A DNA stretch of 64,000 nt, taken from contig CP176050.1 of the NCBI GenBank assembly GCA_046199005.1, forward strand, positions 1,364,001-1,428,000. The letters run 5' to 3'. The notes beneath the pieces are model-generated. The model did no database searches. It saw nothing but the letters and a program-made list of their open reading frames with translations, and had not been told where the DNA came from. The translations under genes were made by a program, and so were the position numbers. Positions 20,801-35,800 of this stretch are shown in pieces. The first letter of the stretch is position 1. Every line of letters begins with the position of its first letter. This DNA comes from Ascidiimonas sp046199005. Its GTDB lineage: Bacteria > Bacteroidota > Bacteroidia > Flavobacteriales > Flavobacteriaceae.

Positions 20801-23800
20801 TCATTTCCAGTAACCGCAAATGGAAAAATCAACCGAAGAGCTTTACCCGATCCGGAAGTAACCAGCCTGGAAAACTACGTAGCTCCAAAAAACAAAGAGC
20901 AGGAACTTTTAGTATCTATTTGGTCTGAGGTGCTTAAACTGGAAAAAGATAAAATCGGTATTAATTCCGACTTTTTTACGCTTGGTGGACACTCTCTTCT
21001 TGCTACTCTGCTCATTAATAGGATCAAAAGTACTTTTTCTGTAGCGCTACCCCTTCGCGACCTCTTTGTTTATCGCACCATTGAGACATTGAGCAGTCAT
21101 CTAAAAACACTTGAAAATACGCTCTATGAGGCAATCCCGAAGGCAGAAGAAGCAATGCACTACCCGCTCTCTTCAGCGCAGCGTCGTATGTATTTCCTGT
21201 ACATGCTAGACAAAACAAGCATATCCTATAATATGCCCGCGTTTGTAAGACTTAGTGGTCGTATCGATGTAAATCTCTTAGAAAAAGCTTTGATTAGCCT
21301 TTGTTATCGTCATGAAACACTCCGTACCGTTTTTGAGTTGGCAGATGGAGTTCCTGTTCAAAGAATTACTTCTCCGGAAGCAATTGAAATAGAGAGACTA
21401 TTTATCACTCCAGAGGAGCTGGATTCGAATATGAACGCTTTTATTCGACCGTTTGATCTTGCCAATGAGCTTCCCATTCGTGTAGCTCTAGCTGAGGTAG
21501 CAGGAGAACAACCCATGTTAATGATGGATATGCATCACATAATCACCGATGCTGTTTCACAAGAAATTCTGATCCGTGAATTTTGGGCATTCTACAAAAA
21601 CTATCCGCTTAAAGATTTAACGATTCAGTACAAAGACTTTACCGTTTGGCAACAGAGCTCAGAGCAACAGGAAGCCATGGTGGCTCATCGCGATTTTTGG
21701 ATTTCGAAATTCTCAGAGCCTGTATCGCCAATGGAACTTCCGGTAGATCGTGAACGTCCGCTTGTGAAGAATAACAAGGGCGCTTCATTCAATTTTGAAA
21801 TTGATAAAAATATCGCGCGGGAGCTTAGAGATATAAGCGAAAAAGCAAATGCAACACCTTTCATGAGCCTGTTTGCTATCTTTAACATCTTGCTAAGTAA
21901 GCTTTCTAATTCAGAGGATATTGTAGTGGGTACGCCAGTTACAGGAAGGTCGCATCCTGACCTTGAATCCATTGTTGGGATGTTTGTGAATACCCTTCCT
22001 TTACGAACCACCATTGATTCGAAACTTAGTTTCGATGATTTTCTAGCTGGAGTGAAAGAGCAAATACTTGACAGCTTAGAGCATCAGGCTTACGAGTATG
22101 AGAGCCTGGTCGAAGATTTGAACATTTCTCGTGACTCCGGAAGAAATCCGCTATTTGATACGCTGTTTGTATTCCAGAAATCTATAGATTCAGATTACGG
22201 GGCTGTTGATTCAGATTTGGAAATACACTCAGGGGAGGGTACAACCTCAAAATTCGATATGACTCTTTTCTGTAAAGAAGAAGGAGATACCATTAGGTGC
22301 AGTTTTGAATACTATACAGAAATTTTCGACGCCGATACCATAGCCCAATTTGCAAATTATTACAAACATCTGGTACGGCAGGTGGTAGAAAATCCTTTTG
22401 TTCAACTTTCAAAACTGTCACTGCTAAGCTTGCAAGAGCAAAAAGAACTGCTTTCGTTGTTCAATAATACAGAAAAGAGCTATCAAAGAAATGAAACCAT
22501 ACATGGTCTTTTTGAAGCTCAGGTTGCACGCACGCCCGAAAAGGCAGCAATTAATTTCAATGGGATATGCCTCACCTATCAGGAAGTCAATGAAAAAGCA
22601 AATCAAATGGCTTCATTTTTGCGAACTGAAGGTGCGGGTCCCGGTAAAGTTATTGGAGTCTATCAGCAACGTTCGATTGAAATGATCGTATCTATAATAG
22701 CAATCTTAAAATCTGGAGCTGCCTATCTCCCGATAGATCCTGAATATCCGCTTCAAAGAGTAGAACGTATGATCGCCGCCAGTGAGATGCATTTATTACT
22801 GACCGATAAGGTAGTTGCGGAATCAATTAATGAAATCGTGGAGTGTGTGGATGTCCGAAATACCGATTTCAGTGAGTTCGCTATAATGAATTTGGAGTCT
22901 ATAAATAAAAGTACAGATTTACTATATGTAATTTATACCTCCGGTTCTACGGGAACTCCCAAAGGAGTTATGGTAAACCACAGAAATCTACTCAACCTGA
23001 TGGATTTTCATATCAACGGCACGAATATAGACACTTCATCGGTACTTCAATTTACAACGCTTACATTTGATCCATCGTTTGTTGAGATTTTCTCAGCGCT
23101 TTTGAGTGGAGGAGTTCTTCATCTTATCGATGAAGTAACTGCACGCGATTTCTCCAGATTATTGGCACATATAGATACGCATCAAATTCGAAGTCTATAC
23201 ATGCCCTCGTCTGTTTTAAACCAAATGTTTAATTCAAAGATCTATCAGAAAGAGCTGCCTTCGACGCTTCGCAATATAGTTACTGCTGGCGAACAGGTAG
23301 TGATCGGAGATCTGTTCAAGAAATATTTGTCAGATCATAAGGTATTTATTCACAACCATTACGGTCCCGCAGAAACGCACGTGGTGACTAGTGGTACTAC
23401 AAGTCCTTTTGAGCCAATCCCTTCCATGCCAACCATTGGTAAGCCAATTCAAAACACACAGATCTACATATTGGACGAGGGTATGCACGAACAACCAGTA
23501 GGGGTTCCCGGAGAGTTATACATCGGCGGCGATCAATTGGGAGATGGTTATCTATTAAATCCGGAGATGACCCGTGATCGTTTTATACCTAATCCTTTCA
23601 AAGAAGGTGATACGCTCTATCGTACAGGAGATTTGGGACGATGGGATGCTTCCGGAAATATCGTATTTCTGGGTAGAATTGATCAACAATTAAAACTCAA
23701 TGGAGTTCGTATCGAGCCTGGAGAGATCGAAAGTCATTTAAATGCAATGGATGGAATTGCAGAATCTGCGGTAATGATACAGGAGGTTGGCAACAAGAAA

Positions 23801-26800
23801 GCATTGGTGGGTTATTATGTATCTGACATTTCAATTTCCCCAGAAGTATTCCGATCTTATTTACTGGACCGACTCCCTATGAGCATGATTCCCGGGTATT
23901 ACGTACATATGCAAGAATTACCTCTAACACCCACAGGTAAACTTAATCGTAGAGCACTAAAGGTACCTGAAATTACTTCTGCAACAGATTTTATTGCTGC
24001 GTCCACTATGACAGAGCAGCGACTTTTAGTGATCTGGTCTGAAATACTGGATGTGGATCGAGATGTAATTAGTATGAATGATGATTTTTTCCTCTCTGGG
24101 GGGCACTCACTTTTAGCCATTACTTTAAGCAATCGTATTTATAAAGAGTTTTCGGTTGAGGTACCACTCCAAGAGCTATTTTCACACCGTACTATTAAAG
24201 AACTAGCAGCATTTATTGATGCTAGCGATGTTAAAGAATATGTTTCTTTCTCTAGTGCACCCTCACAGGAATACTATCCATTATCTTCTGCGCAGCGTCG
24301 TATGTATTTTTTATATGAGTTTGATAAAAATGCAACCACTTATAATCTTCCTGTGATGCTTCGTTTAGGGAAGAATTTGAATATTGAGCGTTTTGAAGAG
24401 GTATTTAAGGAACTAGTTGCCCGGCATGAAAGTTTACGAACCGTTTTTGAGGTTGTTGACGATGTACCCATGCAGCGTATTATTGCTCCGGACAATTTTA
24501 AAATCTCTTATGAAAAAGGTAATGCAACCTCGCTAAGAATGATAGCAGAAGCGTTTGTTCGTCCGTTTGATCTTGCCAATGAGTATCCTTTTAGAGTAAC
24601 TCTTGTAGAGGTGCCAGATGAACCCTATCTATTAATGATCGATATGCATCATACTGTGAATGATGGGGTCTCACAACGCCTGTTAATTGGCGAATTTTGG
24701 TCGCTCTATCATGATGGGAAACTGCCGCCGCTTTCTTTGCAGTACAAAGACTATGCGTATTGGCAACAAGGTGAAGGGTACAAAGAAATGGTTTCAAAAC
24801 ACAAACAATATTGGTTAGATGTGTTTGCAGAAGAACAGGAGGCACTTACATTACCGCTGGATTATCCAAGATCTTTTGAAGATTCTAATGTAGGAAAAAC
24901 ACATAGCATTTCTATTCATAAATCGATTACAGAAGAGCTGAAATCTATAGCCAATAGAGAGGGCGTAACCATGTATACTCTTATGCTATCTGTTTATTAT
25001 GTGTTATTAAATAAACTTTCAAATCAGCTTGATATTGTGGTGGGAACTCCAACAGCGGGTCGTCATCATGCAGATATGGAACACATGGTAGGAATGTTTG
25101 TGAACACTATTCCTCTGAGAGCAAAATTAAAAGCCGATATCACTTTTAAAGAGTTTCTATCTGTCGTACAGCAAAACACTATTGAAGCGTTTGATCATCA
25201 ATTATTTCAGTATGAAGAATTAGTAGACGCCTTAGAACTTCGGAGAAATACCGGAAGAAATCCGTTGTTCGATGTTTTCTTTTCTTATAATCAAAAAGTA
25301 AAAGAGCCAGAGCATACAGAAACAAGTCTGGAGGTAGATTCATTCGATCTTGCCTACAATATTGCCAAATTTGATCTTGAGTTAGATATCACTGATCACG
25401 AAGACTATTTGGATGCAATTTTTACATTTAAGAATTCACTTTTTAGAGAAAAAACGATTCTGAGATTTGCCGCGTATTTCATAAAGGTGATTTCAGATAT
25501 CATAGCAAATCAGGATATCAAACTTGCAGAGATCGATATTTTGGATCAGGAGGAGAAAGATAAGATCATAAATACCTTTAATTTGCCTGAGGTCTCTTAC
25601 GACGTGACAGGGACAGTTATCGATTTAATTGAAGAACAGGTAAGGTCTAAACCTGATAAGGAGGTAACTTATTTTAAAAGTAAGAGCACAACGTATAATG
25701 AACTAAATATAAGATCAAATCAACTGGCAAATTATTTAAGAGAAGTACTTGAAGTAGGACCGGGAGATAGGATTGGATTGTGTTTTGACCGTTCACCAGA
25801 AATGATCACAGGATTTTTAGCAGTTCTGAAAGCTGGAGCTACGTTTGTTTCCATTGGTCCGGATAATCCTGCTGAAAGAATGAACTGGATCATAAAGGAC
25901 ACGGAGGCCAAAGTGGTTCTTACGAATTCAATTGATAAACTGAAACATATTTCATCAGAAACTACCATTCTTGATGTTTGCGCTGAGAAATCAGCTATTA
26001 GTAAACAACCAAAGGATAATCTGCACATAAAAATCGAATTAGATAGTGCAGCCTATATGATTTATACCTCCGGTAGTACTGGTAAACCTAAGGGAGTGGT
26101 GATCACACATGAATCTTTGTTAGATTACAGTCTTACGTTTAAGAACTATTTTACCATAAATTCGTCTGATAGAGTAGTGCAACAGGCTTCTCCATTGTTC
26201 GATACGATAATTGAAGAAGTATTCCCGGCATTGATCTCAGGAGCGGCATTAATTATTATGCCGGAGGGAGGCTTGAATATTGAATCTCTGGTAGATGAGA
26301 TCAAGAATACCAATGCAACTGTATTGAGCACAGTACCTGCAGTGATCGGTGCAATAAACGGACGTGTTGATGAATTAAGCAGTTTACGCGTTATAATTAG
26401 TGGTGGGGATGTACTGCTTCCGAAGCACATCGATCAACTTATAGCCCATTTTGACATTTACAACACCTATGGTCCTTCGGAATCTACCGTATGTATCAGC
26501 TATCATAGAATTAGTTCACTGGAGAATACATCTATGATCGGAAAACCTATTGTAAACCGACAAGTATACATCCTAAACGATGCTCATCAATTATGTCCGA
26601 TAGGTGTTTCAGGAGAACTGTGTGTGTCCGGTAAAGGGCTTGCGAAGGAATATCTAAACGCACCTGAATTAACTAAAGAAAAATTCTTACCAAATCCTGT
26701 AGTTAAAGATTCAAGGATTTATAAGACAGGCGATGCTGCCCGATGGAACGAGGACGGAACGATCGAATTCTTGGGTAGAATCGACCAGCAGATCAAAATT

Positions 26801-29800
26801 AGAGGTATTAGGATAGAACTGGGTGAAATTGAATTTCAGCTTACAAATATTGAAACAATCCACCAGGCACTTGTGGTAGCTCATGGAGCTGGGAGCTCAA
26901 AACAGCTCGTCGCATATTTATGTGGAGACAGCAAATTGAACGATAACGAACTTAGAGAGCTGTTGACTGAAAGACTTCCTGAATACATGATTCCAACAAC
27001 CATTATCTGGTTAGATAGCTTCCCTCTTACGACGAGTGGTAAGATCGACCGCAAGGCACTGCCGGCACCCGATCTTACCTCTGTTGAGTCTTATGTAGCA
27101 CCCGAGACAGAGGCGCAACTGCAATTGGTAGAGATCTGGTCTGAGGTACTTGGGCTTGAGGCAGGGGTGATAGGTATTAATGCTGATTTTTTTGCACTAG
27201 GCGGTCACTCTTTATTGGCAATTACGCTAATTAACCGTATCAACAGTAGTTTTTCGGTTTCCTTAGCTTTGCGCGATCTTTTTGTGCATCGCACGGTGGC
27301 TTCTTTAAGCACGTACATAGCGACCTTAGACCGTAGCGATCATGTTTCGATCCCGGTGGCAGCAACAGCGACTCACTATCCGTTGTCATCAGCGCAGCAG
27401 CGTATGTACTTCTTATATGAATATGATAAGAATAGTACGACCTACAACATGCCTAACTTTTTCAGGATCTCAGGCGATCTGGATGTTTCCCGTCTTGAGG
27501 CTGCCTTCCGATCGCTTGTAGCGCGTCATGAGAGTCTGCGCACAGTTTTCGAGGTGGTAGAGGGAGTTCCTATGCAACGTATTTTACCGGCGACTGATTT
27601 TGAGCTTTCCTATCATCATACCGCTGAGGATGAACTAGACTCTTTCATAAAAGCCTTTGTACGTCCTTTTGATCTTTCTAAAGAGTATCCTATTCGAATA
27701 AGTTTTGTAGCGGTTAACGGCGAAGATCCTTTATTGATGATGGATGCACATCATATTATCAACGACGGAGTTTCTCAGGATATTTTAATGCATGAGTTCT
27801 GGTCGCTTTACCAGGGTCAGGAGCTTGAAGATCTGCCGATCCAGTACAAAGATTATGCGGTATGGCAGCAGAGTGAAACGCACCGTGCATTAATGGCATC
27901 TCATAAATCGTATTGGTTAGATACGTTTGCTGAAGAATTAGATGCCTTGGAGTTGCCATACAGTTACCCTCGACCTTTAGAGCGCAGTAATTCAGGAGGC
28001 AGCTACAGTGTTCGCATCAGTAAATCGGAGAGTGATGCCTTGCGTGAATTAGCGCTGTCTGAAGGGGTGACCATGTATACGCTCTCTCTGGGGCTGTATT
28101 ATGTATTGCTGCACAAGTTATCGAATCAACAGGATATTGTAGTGGGAACGCCTACCTCGGGTAGGAGTCACAAGGATATGGAAGGATTGGTAGGGATGTT
28201 TGTCAACACCCTGGCGCTTCGCAATGAAGTAGCTACCGATGTGAGCTTCCGTACGTTTATCAACACACTTCAGGAACGAACCCTTACAGCCTTTGAGCAT
28301 CAGTCGTATCAATATGAAGCATTGGTAGATGCCCTGGAGCTTTCACGAAACACAGGTCGTAATCCGTTGTTTGATGTTTCTTTTTCTTTCGAAAGCGCAT
28401 CTATGGAAAACAAAGAGGTTACTGATATTAAGATTACACCTCACGAAGTACCTTATGAGATCGCGAAATTTGATTTAAGCCTTGCCGTACATGATGCAGA
28501 GGAGGTGTCGATCTCTTTCAATTACCGCACCGATCTGTTTGATGCATCTCGCATAGCAGAGTTCTGTAGGTATCTGGATCGTATTATAGGCAGTATTCTG
28601 GAAGATACAGATCGTACGATCAGTTGTATCGATATATTATCGGATGCAGAGCGTTCGCGATTATTGAATGATTTCAATGCGACTAAGGTAGAGTATGATC
28701 TATCGCTTACTGTACTCGATCTGTTTACTGAAAATGTAGCAAACACCCCTGATGCTACTGCCATCGTATTTAACGATCAGCAGGTTAGTTACAGGGAGCT
28801 GGATGCACGCTCAGACCTATGGGCATCACATTTGTTAGCTCATGGTGTGGTTTCAGGTTCGGTAGTGGGGTTGATCACAACCCGCTCTGTAGAGATGATC
28901 GTAGGTATTTTAGGGATCATGAAGGCGGGTGGCGCTTATCTACCCATTAATCCCGATCAACCGTTGTCAAGAACGACGTATCAATTAAAAGAGTGTCAAA
29001 GTGATATCGTAATTACCAATGCATCGGAATGGTTTGGAGAATTAGCAGATGACTATAAAGTACTTATGCCTGCATCACTTGATGCTTCTAAAGATGTATC
29101 CAATTTTTCATTACCTGAGCTGTCTCCACAAGGATTAGCCTACGTGATCTACACATCAGGTTCTACCGGATTGCCTAAAGGAGTTCGTATTGAGCACGAA
29201 GGTTTACTCAACTTAAATAACTATCAAAGAGATTACTTCGGAGTGAGTGCCTCTGATAATATTTTCCAGTTCTCACCTTATTACTTTGATGCTTCTGTAG
29301 AGCAGATCTGGTTAGCATTCGCCAGTGGGGCAGCTTTGGTACTTGTAGATAAGGAAACATTACTTAATCCAAATGATTTTGTAAACTACGTGTCTAAACA
29401 TAAGATATCTTATATCCATAGTACCCCTTCCTTTTTAGAGAATCTGTCGGTAGAGGAAGTTCCATCTTTACGATTGGTCGTTTCGGGAGGAGAAGAGTGT
29501 AAGCCATCTTTAGCGCGGCGTTTTGCAGGCAAGGTTCGATTCATCAACGAATACGGTCCTACCGAAGGTACTGTAGTAGCTACTCTTTACGAGGTAACTT
29601 CATTCACAGATATGAGCAGCAGTCTGCCCATAGGAAAGCCTATGGCAAACAAGCAGGCTTATGTGCTGGACGGGCATATGAAGTTGCTGCCTCTGGGAGT
29701 TCCCGGAGAGCTTTACATAGGAGGTATTGGTCTGTCTCCGGGTTATGTTAACCGCCCAGAGCTTACTGCCGATCGTTTTGTAGCGAACCCCTTTGGTGAG

Positions 29801-32800
29801 GGACGCTTGTACAAAACGGGAGATATTGTAAGATGGAACGCAGATGGCACGCTAAGCTATCTGGGTAGGAATGACCACCAGGTGAAGCTGCGAGGATATC
29901 GTATTGAGCTTGGCGAGATCGAATCACAACTGGAGCAGCTCTCAGGCATCTCGCAGTCTTTGGTAACGGTTTATGGTGAAGAAGGTCACAAACAGCTCGT
30001 CGCATATATGAGCGGGGAAGCTATTCCTGAGCCAGCAGTTGTAAAAGAAGCTTTGCAGGAGTCACTACCATCGTATATGATCCCTTCGGTCTACATTGGT
30101 CTTGAAGCGTTTCCTGTAACGGCCAATGGCAAGATCGATCGCAAGGCTTTACCGTCACCCGATCTTACCTCTGTTGAGTCTTATGTAGCACCCGAGACTG
30201 AGGCGCAACTGCAATTGGTAGAGATCTGGTCTGAGGTACTTGGGCTTGAGGCAGGGGTGATAGGTATTAATGCTGATTTTTTTGCACTAGGCGGTCACTC
30301 TTTATTGGCAATTACATTGATTAACCGTATCAACAGTAGTTTTTCGGTTTCCTTAGCTTTGCGCGATCTTTTTGTGCATCGCACGGTGGCTTCTTTAAGC
30401 ACGTACATAGCGACCTTAGACCGTAGCGATCATGTTTCGATTCCGGTGGCAGCAACAGCGACTCACTATCCGTTGTCATCAGCACAGCAGCGTATGTACT
30501 TCTTATATGAATATGATAAGAATAGTACGACCTACAACATGCCTAACTTTTTCAGGATCTCAGGCGATCTGGATGTTTCCCGTCTTGAGGCTGCCTTCCG
30601 ATCGCTTGTAGCGCGTCATGAGAGTCTGCGCACAGTTTTCGAGGTGGTAGAGGGAGTTCCTATGCAACGTATTTTACCGGCGACTGATTTTGAGCTTTCC
30701 TATCATCATACCGCTGAGGATGAACTAGACTCTTTTATAAAAGCTTTTGTACGTCCTTTTGATCTTTCTAAAGAATATCCTATTCGAATAAGTTTTGTAG
30801 CGGTTAACGGCGAAGATCCCTTATTGATGATGGATGCACATCATATTATCAACGACGGAGTTTCCCAGGATATTTTAATGCATGAGTTCTGGTCGCTTTA
30901 CCAGGAGGGTCAGGAGCTTGAAGATCTGCCGATCCAGTACAAAGATTATGCGGTATGGCAGCAGAGTGAAACGCACCGTGCATTAATGGCATCTCATAAA
31001 TCGTATTGGTTAGATACGTTTGCTGAAGAATTAGATGCCTTGGAGTTGCCATACAGTTACCCTCGACCTTTAGAGCGCAGTAATTCAGGAGGCAGCTACA
31101 GTGTTCGCATCAGTAAATCGAAGAGCGATGCCTTGCGTGCATTAGCGCTGTCTGAAGGGGTGACGATGTATACGCTCTCTTTGGGGCTGTATTATGTATT
31201 GCTGCACAAGTTATCGAATCAACAGGATATTGTAGTGGGAACGCCTACTTCGGGTAGGAGTCACAAGGATATGGAAGGATTGGTAGGGATGTTTGTCAAC
31301 ACCCTGGCGCTTCGCAATGAAGTAGCTACCGATGTGAGCTTCCGTACGTTTATCAACACACTTCAGGAACGAACCCTTACAGCCTTTGAGCACCAGTCGT
31401 ATCAATATGAAGCATTGGTAGATGCCCTGGAGCTTTCACGAAACACAGGTCGTAATCCGTTGTTTGATGTTTCTTTTTCTTTTGTGAATGCAACAAAGGT
31501 AAAAACAGATACGTCTGTCACTGGTTTGGAGATAGTTCCTTATGGAGTGCCTTATGAGATCGCAAAGTTCGATCTGACGCTCAAGGTGCTTGATATGGAT
31601 GAACTAATGCTCTCTTTTAATTATAGCACCGATCTGTTTGATGCATCTCGTATCGTGGAGTTCTCTGGGTATCTGGATCGTATCATAGGCAGTATTCTGG
31701 AAGATACAGATCGTACGATCAGCAGTATCGATATATTATCGGATGCAGAGCGTTCGCAGTTATTGAATGATTTCAATGCGACTACGGTAGAGTATGATCT
31801 ATCGCTTACTGTACTCGATCTGTTTACTGAAAACGTAGCGCGTACCCCTGATGCTACTGCCATCGTATTTAACGATCAAAAGGTTAGTTACCGGGAGCTG
31901 GATGCACGCTCAAACCTATGGGCTTCACATTTGTTAGCTCATGGTGTGGTTTCGGGTTCGGTAGTAGGTTTGGTGATGACCCGTTCTGTAGAGATGATCG
32001 TAGGTATTTTAGGGATCATGAAGGCAGGCGGCGCTTACCTGCCTATCAATCCGGATCAGCCCTTCTCACGCAGCGATTATATGTTGTATGAATGTGATGC
32101 TCGTTTAATAATCAGTAATGTAGACAGTATTACAGATTTGTTTCAGGAAAGTTTTGAGGTATTGACTCCAAATGAGTTGGATTACAGCAAGCGAGGACGC
32201 AAGCCACAGCTTCCGGGAGTAACTGCTTCTGATCTAGCCTACGTGATCTACACATCAGGTTCTACCGGATTGCCTAAAGGGGTTCGTATTGAGCACGAAG
32301 GTTTGATCAACTTAAATAACTATCAAAGAGATTACTTCGGAGTAAGTGCCTCTGATAATATTTTCCAGTTCTCACCTTATTACTTTGATGCTTCTGTGGT
32401 TCAGATCTGGTTGGCATTAGCTTCAGGCGCAAGTCTTGTTTTGGTCTCCAGAGAAACCCTGATGGATACTGAAGTATTGATGCGTTATCTTACTGAGAAA
32501 GAAGTATCGTATTTCCATAGTACCCCTTCCTTTTTAGAGAATCTGTCGGTAGAGGAAGTTCCATCTTTACGATTGGTCGTTTCGGGAGGAGAAGAGTGTA
32601 AGCCATCACTGGCGCGGCGTTTTGCAGGTAAGGTTCGATTCATCAACGAATACGGTCCTACCGAGGGTACTGTAGCAGCTACTCTTTACGAGGTAACTTC
32701 ATTCACAGATATGGGCAGCAGTCTGCCCATAGGAAAGCCTATGGCAAACAAGCAGGCTTATGTGCTGGACGGGCATATGAAGTTGCTGCCTCTGGGAGTT

Positions 32801-35800
32801 CCCGGAGAGCTTTACATAGGAGGTATTGGTTTGTCCCCGGGTTATGTTAACCGCCCAGAGCTTACTGCCGATCGTTTTGTAGCGAACCCCTTTGGTGAGG
32901 GACGTTTGTACAAAACGGGAGATATTGTAAGATGGAACGCAGATGGCACGCTAAGCTATCTGGGTAGGAATGACCACCAGGTGAAGCTGCGAGGATATCG
33001 TATTGAGCTTGGCGAGATCGAATCACAACTGGAGCAGCTCTCAGGCGTCTCGCAGTCTTTGGTAACGGTTTATGGTGAAGAAGGTCACAAACAGCTCGTC
33101 GCTTATATGAGCGGGGAAGCTATTCCTGAGCCAGCAGTTGTAAAAGAAGCTTTGCAGGAGTCACTACCATCGTATATGATCCCTTCGGTCTACATTGGTC
33201 TTGAAGCGTTTCCTGTAACGGCCAATGGCAAGATCGACCGCAAGGCTTTACCGTCACCCGATCTTACCTCTGTTGAGTCTTATGTAGCACCCGAGACAGA
33301 GACGCAACTGCAATTGGTAGAGATCTGGTCTGAGGTACTTGGGCTTGAGGCAGGGGTGATAGGTATTAATGCTGATTTTTTTGCACTAGGCGGTCACTCT
33401 TTATTGGCAATTACATTGATTAACCGTATCAACAGTAGTTTTTCGGTTTCCTTAGCTTTGCGCGATCTTTTTGTGCATCGCACGGTGGCTTCTTTAAGCA
33501 CGTACATAGCGACCTTAGACCGTAGCGATCATGTTTCGATTCCGGTGGCAGCAACAGCGACTCACTATCCGTTGTCATCAGCACAGCAGCGTATGTACTT
33601 CTTATATGAATATGATAAGAATAGTACGACCTACAACATGCCTAACTTTTTCAGGATCTCAGGCGATCTGGATGTTTCCCGTCTTGAGGCTGCCTTCCGA
33701 TCGCTTGTAGCGCGTCATGAGAGTCTGCGCACAGTTTTCGAGGTGGTAGAGGGAGTTCCTATGCAACGTATTTTACCGGCGACTGATTTTGAGCTTTCCT
33801 ATCATCATACCACTGAGGATGAACTAGACTCTTTTATAAAAGCCTTTGTACGTCCTTTTGATCTTTCTAAAGAGTATCCTATTCGAATAAGTTTTGTAGC
33901 GGTTAACGGCGAAGATCCCTTATTGATGATGGATGCACATCATATTATCAACGACGGAGTTTCCCAGGATATTTTAATGCATGAGTTCTGGTCGCTTTAC
34001 CAGGGTCAGGAGCTTGAAGATCTGTCGATCCAGTACAAAGATTATGCGGTATGGCAGCAGAGTGAAACGCACCGTGCATTAATGGCATCTCATAAATCGT
34101 ATTGGTTAGATACGTTTGCTGAAGAATTAGATGCCTTGGAGTTGCCATACAGTTACCCTCGACCTTTAGAGCGTAGTAATTCAGGAGGCAGCTACAGTGT
34201 TCGCATCAGTAAATCGAAGAGTGATGCCTTGCGTGCGTTAGCGCTGTCTGAAGGGGTGACGATGTATACGCTCTCTCTGGGGCTGTATTATGTATTGCTG
34301 CACAAGTTATCGAATCAACAGGATATTGTAGTGGGAACGCCTACCTCGGGTAGGAGTCACAAGGATATGGAAGGATTGGTAGGGATGTTTGTCAACACCC
34401 TGGCGCTTCGCAATGAAGTAGCTACCGATGTGAGCTTCCGTACGTTTATCAACACACTTCAGGAACGAACCCTTACAGCCTTTGAGCATCAGTCGTATCA
34501 ATATGAAGCATTGGTAGATGCCCTGGAGCTTTCACGAAACACAGGTCGTAATCCGTTGTTTGATGTATTCTTCTCGTTTGCAAATGCTCTAAACATAAAT
34601 GAAGAGGTCTTTAATAAAGACATTAATATCACTCCGTTTGAAGGAGCATCTTATGAGATCGCAAAATTTGATTTGAGTCTTGCAGTACATGACTCTGATG
34701 AACTAATGCTCTCCTTTAATTACTGCACCGATCTGTTTGATGCATCTCGCATAGCAGAGTTCTCCGCGTATCTGGATCGTATCATTAGCAGTATTCTGGA
34801 AGATGCAGATCGTGCGATCAGCAGTATCGATATATTATCGGATGCAGAGCGTTCGCGATTATTGAATGATTTCAATGCGACTAAGGTAGAGTATGATCTA
34901 TCGATCACTGTACTCGATCTGTTTACTGAAAACGTAGCGCGTACCCCTGATGCTACTGCCATCGTATTTAACGATCAAAAGGTTAGTTACCGGGAGCTGG
35001 ATGCACGCTCAAACCTATGGGCTTCACATTTGTTAGCTCATGGTGTGGTTTCGGGTTCGGTAGTAGGTTTGGTGATGACCCGTTCTGTAGAGATGATCGT
35101 AGGTATTTTAGGGATCATGAAGGCAGGCGGTGCTTACCTGCCTATCAATCCGGATCAGCCCTTCTCACGCAGCGATTATATGTTGTATGAATGTGATGCT
35201 CGTTTAATAATCAGTAATGTAGACAGTATTACAGATTTGTTTCAGGAAAGTTTTGAGGTATTGACTCCAAATGAGTTGGATTACAGCAAGCGAGGACGCA
35301 AGCCACAGCTTCCGGGAGTAACTGCTTCTGATCTAGCCTACGTGATCTACACATCAGGTTCTACCGGATTGCCTAAAGGGGTTCGTATTGAGCACGAAGG
35401 TTTGATCAACTTAAATAACTATCAAAGAGATTACTTCGGAGTAAGTGCCTCTGATAATATTTTCCAGTTCTCACCTTATTACTTTGATGCTTCTGTGGTT
35501 CAGATCTGGTTGGCATTAGCTTCAGGCGCAAGTCTTGTTTTGGTCTCCAGAGAAACCCTGATGGATACTGAAGTATTGATGCGTTATCTTACTGAGAAAG
35601 AAGTATCGTATTTCCATAGTACCCCTTCCTTTTTAGAGAATCTGTCGGTAGAGGAAGTTCCATCTTTACGATTGGTCGTTTCGGGAGGAGAAGAGTGTAA
35701 GCCATCACTGGCGCGGCGTTTTGCAGGTAAGGTTCGATTCATCAACGAATACGGTCCTACCGAGGGTACTGTAGCAGCTACTCTTTACGAGGTAACTTCA

